Below the pieces are notes generated by a model. That model made no database searches. It saw only the letters and a program-made list of their open reading frames with translations, and was not told where the DNA came from. From an uncultured Rikenellaceae bacterium (lineage in GTDB: Bacteria > Bacteroidota > Bacteroidia > Bacteroidales > Rikenellaceae): a stretch of DNA of 33,976 nucleotides. The stretch covers positions 1 through 33,976 of the forward strand of contig CALYBQ010000009.1 in NCBI GenBank assembly GCA_944415565.1. Direction: 5' to 3'. Of the stretch, positions 25,764 through 33,976 are shown one piece after another (the first letter of the stretch is position 1; each line of letters starts with the position of its first letter). The translations under genes and the position numbers were made by a program.

Positions 25764-25796
25764 TGCCGGCCGTCGTTTGACGGTCGGTTTTCTTTT
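25764..25796 (+). terminator. Intrinsic terminator of the ruvX-def operon
   Basis: A 9-bp stem ccggccgtc / gacggtcgg (one G-U), loop gttt, followed by TTTTCTTTT. Confidence 0.85.
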
Positions 25797-26059
25797 GTTA
25801 AATTCGGAATACGGTTTAAGTTAGGTTGACGGTAATGTTCGAATAAAAAATGTCGCCGTTCGGAAATTGTGGCATATAATTTGAATATTGTCTGAATGGA
25901 GGATAAAGTGTATTTCATATGCCGGTCTTGCCTGAAGTCCTATCTGAAAGGGTTCTGCGGACCATTTTTACCGAAGGGTATCGCTCAAGGCATGTATACA
26001 AAAAGTTTCTTCATTTATTTAAGTTTGGGTTAGTAGTTTTGGGGAGATCTGAATCCCCT
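25797..26059 (+). other. Untranslated stretch with RNA-like structure before the cation transporter
   Basis: Between the def terminator and a second terminator at 26060-26103. It contains ATATGCC (25918-25924), which can pair with ggcatgtat about 70 nt later (one G-U), an inner gtcc/ggac pair, and a hairpin GGGGA (26041-26045) / TCCCC (26054-26058) that leads straight into the terminator stem. The open frame that crosses it (from 25919) is coding only after 26168. I do not recognise a known riboswitch or small RNA. No promoter that matches the consensus well was found, so the origin of the transcript is open. Confidence 0.4.
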
Positions 26060-26103
26060 AACGAGGAAGGTCGCCGCGATGGCTCCCTTCCTCGTTCTTT
26101 TTT
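26060..26103 (+). terminator. Orphan intrinsic terminator upstream of the cation transporter
   Basis: A perfect 11-bp stem aacgaggaagg (26060-26070) / ccttcctcgtt (26086-26096), 15-nt loop, then CTTTTTT. It is strong, and it precedes the transporter's promoter (26130-26161), so it must end an RNA started further upstream. Confidence 0.88.
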
Positions 26104-26129
26104 GGCGTTTGAGGCAATTTTCAGGTATG

Positions 26130-26161
26130 TTTGCTTATCTGGCGTCGGGATGTTAAATTTG
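26130..26161 (+). promoter_or_regulatory. Promoter of the cation transporter, near-leaderless
   Basis: TTTG (26130-26133), 20-nt spacer, TAAATTTG (26154-26161). The ATG at 26168 is 7 nt after the element, so little or no leader is predicted. Confidence 0.8.
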
Positions 26162-26167
26162 TCACGT

Positions 26168-27088
26168 ATGGATACGCACAAAACAGTAATATCGGAGCGT
26201 GAATCGCGGCAAAAGGCTGTCGTGAGGATAACCGTTGTCGGTTCGGTCGTCAATCTCGTACTTGTCTTATTGAAGTTCGCCGCAGGGATATTAGGACGGA
26301 GTGCTGCCATGGTTGCCGATGCGGTACATTCGTTGTCGGATTTTGTGACCGATGTGATAGTGCTGGTATTCATTCGGTTGTCGTCCAAACCGCGCGATGC
26401 CGACCATAAATATGGGCACGGGAAATATGAGACGTTGGCTACCGCTATAATAGGGCTCGTGCTGTGTTTCGTGGGTCTGAAACTCATGTGGAACGGCGGG
26501 AGTAAAGTATACGGTTTTTTCGTTCTCGGAGAGGAACTTGCCGGGCCCGGATACGTCGCTTTGGCTGCCGCTTTGGTGTCGATAGTCGCGAAAGAGATAT
26601 TGTACCGCTATACGGTTCTTGTAGGACGGAGGGAGAACAGCCGCAGTGTCGTGGCTAACGCGTGGCATCATCGTTCCGACGCTTTCTCTTCTATGGGGAC
26701 GGCTGTCGGAATCGGCGGGGCTGTGCTGTTGGGACCCGGGTGGGCCGTGCTCGACCCGATAGCTGCCGTGGCTGTGAGTTTTTTTATAGTCAAAGTCGCA
26801 TTGGGTTTGTTGTTGCCCGCTGTGAACGAATTGATGGAGAAATCATTGCCGGAGAGTATAGAATCCGATATTCTGAGCATGGTTAAAGCCGTTCCGGGCG
26901 TATATGATCCGCATAATCTGCGTACACGGTGTATAGGGAACAATTACGCCATCGAGGTCCACGTCAGGGTTGACGGTGCGATGCAGGTGGGTGACGCGCA
27001 TGAAATTACGAAGACTATCGAAAGCCGCCTGCGTGAATGTTACGGCGAAGATACACATGTGAACATTCATGTGGAGCCGATAAAATGA
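26168..27088 (+). CDS. Cation diffusion facilitator family transporter
   Basis: A 306-residue inner-membrane metal/proton antiporter of the CDF family (Zn, Fe, Mn or Co export). Six transmembrane segments are expected. The two metal-site motifs of the family are present: DAVHSLSDFVTD (helix 2) and NAWHHRSDAFSS (helix 5), each with the HxxxD-type arrangement. HKYGHGKYETLA follows helix 2, as is usual. The last 90 residues form the cytoplasmic domain that senses metal and dimerises (IESDILSMVKAVPGVYDPHNLRTRCIGNNYAIEVHVRVD). The metal cannot be told from these motifs. The start at 26168 (MDTHKTV) is chosen because the open frame's longer start at 25919 runs through a terminator and the promoter, and the ATG at 26150 precedes the -7 element. 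Confidence 0.92.
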   Translation: MDTHKTVISERESRQKAVVRITVVGSVVNLVLVLLKFAAGILGRSAAMVADAVHSLSDFVTDVIVLVFIRLSSKPRDADHKYGHGKYETLATAIIGLVLCFVGLKLMWNGGSKVYGFFVLGEELAGPGYVALAAALVSIVAKEILYRYTVLVGRRENSRSVVANAWHHRSDAFSSMGTAVGIGGAVLLGPGWAVLDPIAAVAVSFFIVKVALGLLLPAVNELMEKSLPESIESDILSMVKAVPGVYDPHNLRTRCIGNNYAIEVHVRVDGAMQVGDAHEITKTIESRLRECYGEDTHVNIHVEPIK

Positions 27089-27326
27089 CGCCGTTTATAT
27101 ATTCTCTCATGAAAATTGCCGGCGACTGAACTCGTTCTCATACGCCGTGTGTCTATGAGTGTGTGCTGAACCGCGTTCGGTGAATGGTACGCACATTATC
27201 TGTGATATTTTTCGAGCGGTTGTAGCTTGTAGAAATGTTCGGGCGTACTTCGCCGGAACTGTCGGGTGATACTATGGTAACCGGTGTCGAAGCGGATTAG
27301 CTTCGTGCCGGTATTTTCGGCAAAAG

Positions 27327-27800
27327 CTATTCGTGATGGTACGGCTCGTTGTTGAGGATTGTGAATGCCCGGTACAGTTGTTCCGAGAATATAGCGCGGA
27401 CTATCTGGTGTGAGAATGTCATCCTCGACAGTGATACGGCATCGTTGGCCCGCTCTTTTACCGCCGGAGAGAACCCGTATGCTCCTCCGATAACGAATAC
27501 GAGCCGTCTGGTTCCGCTGTTCATGCGTTTTTGCAGCCACGCCGCGAATCCTGTGGATGTGTATTCATATCCCTTGTCGTCAAGCAGCACCAGTAGATCG
27601 CCGTCCGATACGTTTTTCAGTATCATCGTGCCCTCTTCGCGTTTGAGCGACTCCTCGGGCATGTTTTTAGCGTTGCGGATGTCGGGCAGCGATATTATCG
27701 AAAACTTGATATATCGGTTAATGCGCTTCTGGTACAACGATATTAACGAGGCGACTTCGGCCGAGTCGGTCTTGCCGACAGTGATGAGGTCGATGGTCAT
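27327..27800 (-). CDS. rlmH: 23S rRNA (pseudouridine1915-N3)-methyltransferase
   Basis: A 157-residue SPOUT methyltransferase that modifies pseudouridine 1915 in helix 69 of 23S rRNA on the assembled ribosome. The knotted C-terminal part holds LLVLLDDKGYEYTSTGFAAWL, the SAM-binding FVIGGAYGFSPAVKERA and the terminal SLSRMTFSHQIVRAIFSEQLYRAFTILNNEPYHHE, which matches the conserved end of the family. Complete and of normal length. It starts 11 bp after the GH2-like gene and is probably the last gene of a three-gene transcript that begins with DUF4954. The 238 bp between its end and the converging transporter gene hold nothing I recognise. Confidence 0.96.
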   Translation of the reverse strand: MTIDLITVGKTDSAEVASLISLYQKRINRYIKFSIISLPDIRNAKNMPEESLKREEGTMILKNVSDGDLLVLLDDKGYEYTSTGFAAWLQKRMNSGTRRLVFVIGGAYGFSPAVKERANDAVSLSRMTFSHQIVRAIFSEQLYRAFTILNNEPYHHE

Positions 27801-27811
27801 AATCGTTTCGC

Positions 27812-29245
27812 CTATCGTTTTGTCGTTTTGCGTGATGCCGGAGCTTGTTGTGTCGCCTGTTCTAATACCGTTACGCCGTCAGCCACCTGAACGTCCATGT
27901 CGTCAGTATTCCATTCGCCTTGGGCGTCGTCGAAGATCACCGGAACCGACGGACCTTGAGCCTTCATCCACTGGTATGTCTTGTACATGTTGTAGCCGTT
28001 GCCGACGTTACCGCCAAGCGACCATCCTATGATGCAGGGACGGGTCTTCACGCGTTCGAACATAGCTGCTGTACGGCCCATGTATGTGCCGAGCCATGCC
28101 GGATCGTTGCTCGGTGCGCCGCCCACTTCTCTGTTCCCCGCCGCGTCGGAAGAGTATACGTTAGCACGTTCGATGACATACATCCCCGCCGCTTCGCACA
28201 TGTCGTAGAACCATATGGGGCACGGTGCGGTGAGGTACAATGTGTTGTATCCCGCGTTTTTGAATGTCTTGAGGTGGGTGGGGGTGAGGGCCTTGTCCGG
28301 CTTTCCGTAGCTTACCGCTTTTACGCTGACTGGTTTGCCGTTGCGTGACAGTACGCCGTCCGCGAATGTCGTCTCTCCGAATCCTACCTCTATGGGAAGG
28401 TATTCGATCCACCGTTTGTCGTAATTGATATGAAGCATCATGTTGTAGAGCTTGGGTGTCTCCGCACTCCACAGATTGCCCATGACGTTGTCGTATATGG
28501 GTTGGTCGAATACAACCGTGTCGCGGCCGTTGCCTTCCAGCGTCACCTCGCGCAGGTCGTAGTGTATGAGCTTGCCGCCGTTAGGCATGTAGAGGTCGTA
28601 GCCGAGCCTGAAGCTCTCGCGTGAGTTGTAGCTGTTGGCAAGCGCGACTTCAGTCCTCAGGAAGCAGCGCGTACCGCTGGAATCTATCCTCGTAGTGACG
28701 GTGTAGTTTTCGATGCGGAGTTTCGGTTGCGAATAGACGTACACGTTCATGTCTGGTTCGAAACCGTCGTATCCTATCTGCCGCTCGTTGGGCAGTTGTT
28801 GGCGTTCGAACGTTATCGTGTTAGGTCCGTCGACTATCCACCGGGAGATGTTGAATTCGGCAGGAGTGATGTCGTCGCTCGCGTATCCGATGGTACGGTC
28901 GTTTATCTTGACGTAATACGCCTCTATCCCCTCGACGTGCAGGAACACTTCGCGGTCGAGCCACATATACGGTATGTCGATGTTCACCGAAGCTGAGTTG
29001 GTCATGCCGAACCGTATGTCGAGCGGCATGTAGAACGGACTGACCTCCGATTTGCCTTTTTCTGCCTGTTCGCGAGTGGCGAAACTGATGAACTCGGTCC
29101 TGAGCGGGGCCGTCCCTATCGAATACACTCCCGGGTCCTGCCACTCTTCCCATGTGAAACTGTGCGTTTGTGCCGATGCCGCAATGGCCGCCGACATGCC
29201 GCAGATTGCCAGTATGTATTTCGCGTGCATTATTTTGTTCTTCAT
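27812..29245 (-). CDS. Exported GH2 beta-galactosidase-like protein, catalytic Glu replaced and C-terminus missing
   Basis: 477 residues with a signal peptide (1-25, ending AIAASA). The sugar-binding jelly-roll (70-150; IEAYYVKINDRTIGYASDDITPAEFNI), an immunoglobulin-like domain (175-290) and the first half of the TIM barrel (295-440; RNGKPVSVKAVSY, FYDMCEAAGMYVIERANV) follow the GH2 order. In the acid/base motif WSLGNE the protein has WSLGGN (408-413), so the Glu is Asn413. The usual NxxR of the barrel start and the region that would hold the nucleophile Glu are also lost, the protein ending after residue 440 in a Gln- and Lys-rich tail. It is most likely a non-enzymatic carbohydrate-binding relative or a decaying gene; the intact frame and tight operon favour the former. 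It lies between a DUF4954 gene (39-bp gap) and rlmH (11-bp gap). Confidence 0.85.
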   Translation of the reverse strand: MKNKIMHAKYILAICGMSAAIAASAQTHSFTWEEWQDPGVYSIGTAPLRTEFISFATREQAEKGKSEVSPFYMPLDIRFGMTNSASVNIDIPYMWLDREVFLHVEGIEAYYVKINDRTIGYASDDITPAEFNISRWIVDGPNTITFERQQLPNERQIGYDGFEPDMNVYVYSQPKLRIENYTVTTRIDSSGTRCFLRTEVALANSYNSRESFRLGYDLYMPNGGKLIHYDLREVTLEGNGRDTVVFDQPIYDNVMGNLWSAETPKLYNMMLHINYDKRWIEYLPIEVGFGETTFADGVLSRNGKPVSVKAVSYGKPDKALTPTHLKTFKNAGYNTLYLTAPCPIWFYDMCEAAGMYVIERANVYSSDAAGNREVGGAPSNDPAWLGTYMGRTAAMFERVKTRPCIIGWSLGGNVGNGYNMYKTYQWMKAQGPSVPVIFDDAQGEWNTDDMDVQVADGVTVLEQATQQAPASRKTTKR

Positions 29246-29284
29246 CTTCTCCGTTCGTTTTTGATACAGTATGTCATTCGAAAA

Positions 29285-31099
29285 TTAATGTCTCTGGGTC
29301 TTTCTTACTTCGCCGAAATCTGACGCCTTAGTCTCCGCATCGGCCGCGTCTATCCCGTATCCGGTTTGCATCACGCCGTCGTTGTCGCGCAGGCTGTCGT
29401 CGCGTCGCATGGCGGCTATGGTTTCGGTGGCCGCTTTACCTTTTTCGACGGCGGTCGCAATGTCTTCCGCTGTCGCTTCGTGTCCGAGCTTGTCGCCGAG
29501 TACGGCTACTGCCCATGCCTTGGCGTAGGAATCGTAGCTGTCATGTATACGTTTCAGACGTGAATTTATTGTCTCGGCGTCGTTTACCGCACCTTTTTCT
29601 ATGTCGTTCAGCAGGTCCGATATTTCTTTGGCAGGTGCGAACATGCCGGAGAGGTCTGCCCAGTGCCGATGTGCGGTCTTGGCCGGTTCGGCATCGGTTG
29701 ATAACAATGCTCCGAGCAGCGCATCGAAAGCCGTGTTGTATAGGTCGTAACCGCGTTTAAGCAGCGGGGTCTTTATTCTGATGCGGTTGACGAGATGTAC
29801 GTCCCGCCCGCTCTTTTCCAGCAGTTTCTTGCATAGCCCGATGCCGGCCGACAACTTTTCTCCGATATATGGATTGTATTCGGCGAAGTTGACGATGTCC
29901 CTTTTTATGGTGCGTTTGTCGCGTGCAGGCCATTTGCCCATGTCCCTTGCTGTGCCGAAGCTGCGTAGATTCGCCCCCGGTATCGCGTAGGTCTTGCCAT
30001 CTTCCTCTACGAGGTATGAGTAGGGTAGGTCTTTTGTATCGTGATGGCTGGCGTGGCGGCCCATGACGACCGTGAACGCCCCCTCGCGTGCTGGAAGCAT
30101 CACGTATGCGTTGCTGCCGAATTTGCACCCGCGTTCGTGGATGCCTTGATGTACGGCGCCCGTCTTGAACAGGTGGTTGCTTTGATTCGAGCCGCTTCCG
30201 GCGTTGAAGAACGAGAAATAGCCGGCTATAAGCAGCGACGAACGGTGGTGTGAGACAGTGAACGGCCCTGCGAATACGGAGCAGGCTTCACCGTTTGCGA
30301 CGTCGGAGTTGGCGAAGAACAAGCAGTCTGTGGCCGAGAAGTAGTGGTCCACGCGGCAATTCTCACCTACGAAACAGCGTTCGATTACCGCTCCGTTGTC
30401 TATTCGGGAGCCTTCCGCGCAGATGAAATCGTAGGCTTTGACGTCGGCGCCTATGTATGCCGGGGACTCTGCGGTACTGTTGACGCTACCGTTGCTGAGT
30501 ACCGAAGCCCCGTCGATCACGGCTACGCACCCTATGTTTACGTTAAGTATCTTCCCGCATCCTGACAAACGAGCCCCGTCCTCTATGATGCCGTGCTCTT
30601 TCGATACTTTGGCACATTCGCTTGCCGCGATTTCGGCGAGCCTTTCTGTCAATGCCGGGTTTTCGCGGTGCATTGCCATGATGTAGGCGAATTGTGCGGT
30701 AAGACCGTTGAAAAGCGTCACTTCGCGTCCGCCGCCCTCGTTGATCGGTTTGACGACGACTCCGTTGCCGAAACGCGCCGCTTTGTCACAGACTATCGTT
30801 CCGCAGTCCTCTATGAAGATTCCGTTTCCTATTCGGTAGTTCTTGATGCTGCCTCTGACGTTGGAGATTAGCGTGTCGCGACCGATGCAACAATCCGCTA
30901 TGCTGGCGTTGTAGATTCCGGCTTGTCCGGATGAGTTCGCGCCCAACTTGACCGAGCCTGTGAAACGTGACTGCCTGACGTGTCGTGCGTCGAAACCGTC
31001 TGCGGCGACCTCCACCTGCCCCCAGTCCGGGCAGAGACATCCGTTGCCTTCGAGAATACCGATCTCGGAATCGGTCAGTTTACGGTATTTTTCCTCCAT
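29285..31099 (-). CDS. DUF4954 family protein with left-handed beta-helix
   Basis: 604 residues. About residues 45-330 are rich in hexapeptide-like turns (IADCCIGRDTLISNVRG, YIGADVKAYDFICAEG, VIERCFVGENCRV) and should form a left-handed beta-helix of the kind seen in acyl- and nucleotidyltransferases. Family-typical stretches such as NSNQSNHLFKTGAVHQGIHERGCKFGS-like (GSNQSNHLFKTGA is visible) and HHDTKDLPYSYL follow. The C-terminal 200 residues are helical. The substrate is not known; in such proteins a sugar-nucleotide or acyl transfer is conceivable but not shown. The ATG at 31099 (MEEKYRKL) follows a -7 element TACCTTTG at 31126-31133, which rules out the start at 31126. It appears to be the first gene of the transcript that ends with rlmH. 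Confidence 0.85.
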   Translation of the reverse strand: MEEKYRKLTDSEIGILEGNGCLCPDWGQVEVAADGFDARHVRQSRFTGSVKLGANSSGQAGIYNASIADCCIGRDTLISNVRGSIKNYRIGNGIFIEDCGTIVCDKAARFGNGVVVKPINEGGGREVTLFNGLTAQFAYIMAMHRENPALTERLAEIAASECAKVSKEHGIIEDGARLSGCGKILNVNIGCVAVIDGASVLSNGSVNSTAESPAYIGADVKAYDFICAEGSRIDNGAVIERCFVGENCRVDHYFSATDCLFFANSDVANGEACSVFAGPFTVSHHRSSLLIAGYFSFFNAGSGSNQSNHLFKTGAVHQGIHERGCKFGSNAYVMLPAREGAFTVVMGRHASHHDTKDLPYSYLVEEDGKTYAIPGANLRSFGTARDMGKWPARDKRTIKRDIVNFAEYNPYIGEKLSAGIGLCKKLLEKSGRDVHLVNRIRIKTPLLKRGYDLYNTAFDALLGALLSTDAEPAKTAHRHWADLSGMFAPAKEISDLLNDIEKGAVNDAETINSRLKRIHDSYDSYAKAWAVAVLGDKLGHEATAEDIATAVEKGKAATETIAAMRRDDSLRDNDGVMQTGYGIDAADAETKASDFGEVRKTQRH

Positions 31100-31125
31100 A
31101 AAGCGCGTTTTCTTTCTGAACCACA

Positions 31126-31133
31126 CAAAGGTA
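31126..31133 (-). promoter_or_regulatory. -7 element of the DUF4954 operon
   Basis: TACCTTTG on the minus strand matches TAnnTTTG. The nearest TTG (31151-31153) is 17 nt upstream, shorter than the 19-20 nt seen elsewhere in the window. The predicted leader is about 22 nt. Confidence 0.6.
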
Positions 31134-31255
31134 GCAAAAAATGTGATTCACAACAGTCCGGAGGCTGAATTAGGTCGTTTCGGTCCGGCGGTTGGGCGTA
31201 AAATATTTGCGGCTGCGGAAGAATGTAGTGCAGGTGTCGGCAAAGCTCAAATAAA

Positions 31256-31287
31256 TTTGGCGGTGCACTCGGCTTTTCATATATTTG
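31256..31287 (+). promoter_or_regulatory. Promoter of asnS
   Basis: TTTG (31256-31259), 20-nt spacer, TATATTTG (31280-31287), about 27 nt before the ATG at 31315. Confidence 0.85.
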
Positions 31288-31314
31288 TGGATTGAAAAAC
31301 TAAACGTTAAAACA

Positions 31315-32715
31315 ATGTCTGAAGCAGGAAAAAGAACCACGATCGCCGGGCTGTTGGGCTCGCAGGAAAGAAATGTCGATGTGACCGTAAAAGGTTGGGT
31401 GCGTACCAAGCGCGGTAATAAGAACGTGGCCTTCATAGCTTTGAACGACGGAACTACTATAAATAACATACAGGTGGTGGTCGATCCGTCCGCTTTCCCC
31501 GAGGAGTTGCTAAAGGATATAACAACAGGGGCCAGCTTGCGTGTCGAGGGACTGTTGGTGGACAGCCAAGGATCGGGACAGCCGGTCGAGGTACAGGCCA
31601 AGGAGATAGAGATATACGGCAAGGCCGATCCGGAGAGTTATCCGCTCCAGAAAAAGGGGCACTCGCTCGAATTTCTCCGCGAGATAGCGCACCTGCGTCC
31701 GCGTACCAATACGTTCGGGGCCGTACTGCGTGTACGCCACGCCATGGCTTATGCCATCCATAAATATTTCAACGACCGGGGATTCTATTATATGCACACG
31801 CCGCTCATCACCGGAAGCGATGCAGAAGGGGCCGGAGCCATGTTCGAGGTTACGACGCTCGATATGGACAATCTGCCCAAGACGGCTGACGGGAAGGTGG
31901 ACCATTCGCAGGATTTCTTCGGCAAGGCTACCAATCTCACGGTCTCCGGGCAGCTCGAGGCAGAGATAGGGGCTATGGCTCTCTCCAAGGTCTATACGTT
32001 CGGGCCTACGTTCCGTGCCGAAAATTCCAACACGCCGCGCCACCTTGCCGAGTTCTGGATGATAGAGCCCGAAATGGCGTTCTTCGATTTGGTGGACGAT
32101 ATGGATTTGGCCGAGGACTTCCTGAAATATTTGATAAAGTATGCGCTCGACAACTGTATGTCGGACCTCGAATTTCTCAATAAGATGTATGACAACGAAC
32201 TCATCGACAGGCTGAAATTCGTGGTGGAAAACGATTTCGTAAGGCTGGACTACACCGAGGGCATCGAGATACTGAAGCAAAGTGGCAAGAAATTTGAGTT
32301 CCCTGTAGAATGGGGGCTCGATTTGCAGAGCGAACACGAGCGTTACCTCGTGGAGCAGCACTTCAAGAAACCGGTTATCCTCATCAATTATCCGAAAGAG
32401 ATCAAGGCTTTTTACATGAAGCTCAACGATGACGGTAAGACGGTGAGGGCTATGGACGTGCTCTTCCCGAAGATCGGGGAGATCATAGGCGGTTCGGAAC
32501 GCGAAGCCGACTACGATAAGCTCGTGGGCAGGATGCACGAGATCGGTATCAAACCGGAGGATATGTGGTGGTATCTTGAATTGCGTAAATTCGGGACGGC
32601 TCCGCACAGCGGGTTCGGGCTCGGGTTCGAACGCCTCGTGTTGTTCGTGACGGGGATGGCTAACATCCGCGACGTGATACCGTTCCCGCGTACGCCGAAG
32701 AACGCCGAGTTCTAA
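31315..32715 (+). CDS. asnS: Asparagine-tRNA ligase
   Basis: A 466-residue class IIb aminoacyl-tRNA synthetase that charges tRNA-Asn. An N-terminal OB-fold for the anticodon (about 18-110; [32 protein letters not shown]) is followed by the catalytic core with motif 2 ([28 protein letters not shown]) and motif 3 ([29 protein letters not shown]). The PRTP ending and the THRHLAEF-type motif 2 with N-T-P favour AsnRS over AspRS. The start at 31315 ([10 protein letters not shown]) is downstream of the -7 element; the frame from 31285 overlaps it. It is followed after 105 bp by rpoN in the same direction, with a short inverted repeat (ggaaatc / gatttcc, 32768-32790) between them. Confidence 0.96.
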   Translation: MSEAGKRTTIAGLLGSQERNVDVTVKGWVRTKRGNKNVAFIALNDGTTINNIQVVVDPSAFPEELLKDITTGASLRVEGLLVDSQGSGQPVEVQAKEIEIYGKADPESYPLQKKGHSLEFLREIAHLRPRTNTFGAVLRVRHAMAYAIHKYFNDRGFYYMHTPLITGSDAEGAGAMFEVTTLDMDNLPKTADGKVDHSQDFFGKATNLTVSGQLEAEIGAMALSKVYTFGPTFRAENSNTPRHLAEFWMIEPEMAFFDLVDDMDLAEDFLKYLIKYALDNCMSDLEFLNKMYDNELIDRLKFVVENDFVRLDYTEGIEILKQSGKKFEFPVEWGLDLQSEHERYLVEQHFKKPVILINYPKEIKAFYMKLNDDGKTVRAMDVLFPKIGEIIGGSEREADYDKLVGRMHEIGIKPEDMWWYLELRKFGTAPHSGFGLGFERLVLFVTGMANIRDVIPFPRTPKNAEF

Positions 32716-32820
32716 CGGTTGCAAATTGCCGGAACAATTGGCTGCGGCTTTTTCCGGAACATATGCGGGAAATCCGGAGGGATGATTTCCGAAGCCAGAG
32801 AAATTTTTAAATAAGACCTA

Positions 32821-33976
32821 ATGCCGACTATAAGCCAGACACAAGTCCAGAAACTTCTTCAAAAACTGTCTCCGCAGCAGATCCAGATGATCAAGCTGCT
32901 GGAGCTTCCTACCGTGCAGCTCGAACAGCGCATCAAGCAGGAGTTGGAGGAGAACCCGGTGCTCGAAGAGGAGATCGAGGAGAAGAAGGACGAAGACGGG
33001 GAACCGAAAGAGGTGTCTGTCGATGAGTTCATAGACGATACGCCGAGCTATAAGCTCCGTGCGAACAACCATTCGCGCGATGACCAGCAGCGACCGATTT
33101 ACATAACCGAAGGCCGCTCGCTCGCGGAATACCTCGACGAGCAGATAGGTTTCCGCCACCTCACGCCCAAGCAACGCCAGATAGCCGATTACCTGATAGG
33201 AAGCATAGACGACGACGGTTATCTGCGCCGCGATCTGGAGGCCATTGCGGACGATATGGCATTCAACCTCGGTGTGGATGCCGAGGTCGGCGAATTGGAA
33301 GAGGTACTCGGGATAATTCACGAGTTGGAGCCTTCCGGTGCGGGTGCACGCTCTTTGCAGGAGTGCCTGATGTTGCAGCTCAACAGGCGACCGGAGGATA
33401 GCAAGCCGTTCCGTATAGCCCGCAAGATTCTGGCGGACCATTTTACCGAATTCTCGAAGAAGCATTACGAAAAACTGATGTCGCGCCTCGGTATTACGGA
33501 AGACGAGTTCCGCGATGCGATAGAGGTCATTACGAGCCTTTCTCCGAAGCCGGGCAACCTGTATAATGAGGGAGGAACGGATACGACTCCATATATTATT
33601 CCCGATTTCATATTGGATTATCAGGACGGGCGTTTCGATCTCAGCCTAAATGCGCGTAACGTGCCGGAGGTCAAGATAAACCGCCAGTATATGGATATGG
33701 TGCGCGAGAAGGCGGCGGCACATGGCGGAAGCGACAGCGAGAAGGAGGCCATGCAGTTCCTCAAGAGTAAGATAGATTCTGCGAAATGGTTTATTTCGGC
33801 TATCAGGCAGCGTCAGGATACGTTGATGCGTACTATGGCTGAGATATTGGATTATCAGCAGGAATTTTTCGAGGACGGGGATTTCGGTAAACTGCGTCCG
33901 ATGATTCTGAAAGACATTGCCGACCGCACGGGGTTGGACGTATCGACCATATCGCGCGTTGTCAACAGCAAACACA
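32821..33976 (+). CDS. rpoN: RNA polymerase sigma-54 factor, partial (cut by window end)
   Basis: The first 385 residues are present and the frame runs off the window. Sigma-54 recognises -24/-12 promoters and needs an AAA+ activator. The N-terminal activator-interacting region is clear (residues 4-50: Q-rich, QTQVQKLLQKLSPQQIQMIKLLELPTVQLEQRIKQ, ending in ELEENPVLEE), followed by an acidic spacer. The core-binding domain begins around residue 90 (SLAEYLDEQIGFRHLTPKQRQIADYLIGSIDDDGYL). The last visible part, DIADRTGLDVSTISRVVNSK, is the start of the DNA-binding helix-turn-helix; the RpoN box would lie beyond the window. The ATG at 32821 follows closely on an A/T-rich stretch. No strong promoter of its own was seen, so read-through from asnS is possible. 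Confidence 0.95.
   Translation, partial: MPTISQTQVQKLLQKLSPQQIQMIKLLELPTVQLEQRIKQELEENPVLEEEIEEKKDEDGEPKEVSVDEFIDDTPSYKLRANNHSRDDQQRPIYITEGRSLAEYLDEQIGFRHLTPKQRQIADYLIGSIDDDGYLRRDLEAIADDMAFNLGVDAEVGELEEVLGIIHELEPSGAGARSLQECLMLQLNRRPEDSKPFRIARKILADHFTEFSKKHYEKLMSRLGITEDEFRDAIEVITSLSPKPGNLYNEGGTDTTPYIIPDFILDYQDGRFDLSLNARNVPEVKINRQYMDMVREKAAAHGGSDSEKEAMQFLKSKIDSAKWFISAIRQRQDTLMRTMAEILDYQQEFFEDGDFGKLRPMILKDIADRTGLDVSTISRVVNSKH

Noticed and set aside
25919-26167. An 83-residue N-terminal extension of the cation transporter
   Set aside because: The extension would be translated across a strong terminator and the promoter, and its sequence is unlike any CDF N-terminus.

Overview
The window comes from the chromosome of a member of the Bacteroidota, most likely order Bacteroidales. 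An Alistipes-like member of the Rikenellaceae is possible, but that rank is a guess. The evidence is a short primary sigma factor without region 1.1 (the sigma-ABfr type), about a dozen promoters of the Bacteroides form TTG-N19/20-TAnnTTTG, DUF4954 and DUF4488 domains, a GH32 enzyme with a DUF4980-like N-terminal domain, and A-rich translation starts with weak or no Shine-Dalgarno. Most of the window is dense housekeeping DNA.

Layout: 1-995 is AT-rich and has no convincing gene, only a pair of 22-bp direct repeats near the left edge. At 996-2561 (-) lies a transglutaminase/discoidin-like protein that looks N-terminally truncated. It abuts a roughly 280-bp element (2570-2850) that is open in all three minus frames and one plus frame and carries two short thi-box-like words in permuted order. 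A tRNA with anticodon CAT follows, then mscL, a flavin reductase-like gene, gyrB and ftsE, all on the minus strand. On the plus strand come a DUF2007 protein, a uracil-DNA glycosylase family protein and RNase R. miaB (-) and metK (+) diverge; metK has a strong promoter and a leader that matches the SAM-II riboswitch pattern. A degQ-type protease, rpoD and a GH32 beta-fructosidase follow on the plus strand.

The second half holds ruvC, lpxD-coaD, a fused XRE/DUF4488 membrane protein and glyS on the minus strand, then ruvX-lipoprotein-def and a cation diffusion facilitator on the plus strand. A minus-strand set, DUF4954 / degenerate GH2-like protein / rlmH, follows, and then asnS and the start of rpoN, which is cut by the window end.

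The genes serve translation (glyS, asnS, def, rlmH, miaB, tRNA), DNA topology and repair (gyrB, ruvC, ruvX, UDG), RNA turnover (rnr), envelope functions (lpxD, degQ, mscL, ftsE), cofactor synthesis (metK, coaD) and transcription (rpoD, rpoN). I do not see a complete new defence or mobile system. The points most worth a second look are the SAM-II-like leader of metK, the HTH-membrane-DUF4488 fusion with a signal-peptide-like segment in its middle, the beta-galactosidase-like protein whose catalytic Glu is replaced by Asn, the 2570-2850 element with the truncated gene beside it, the orphan terminator and structured stretch before the cation transporter, and several promoters placed so close to start codons that near-leaderless mRNAs are predicted.
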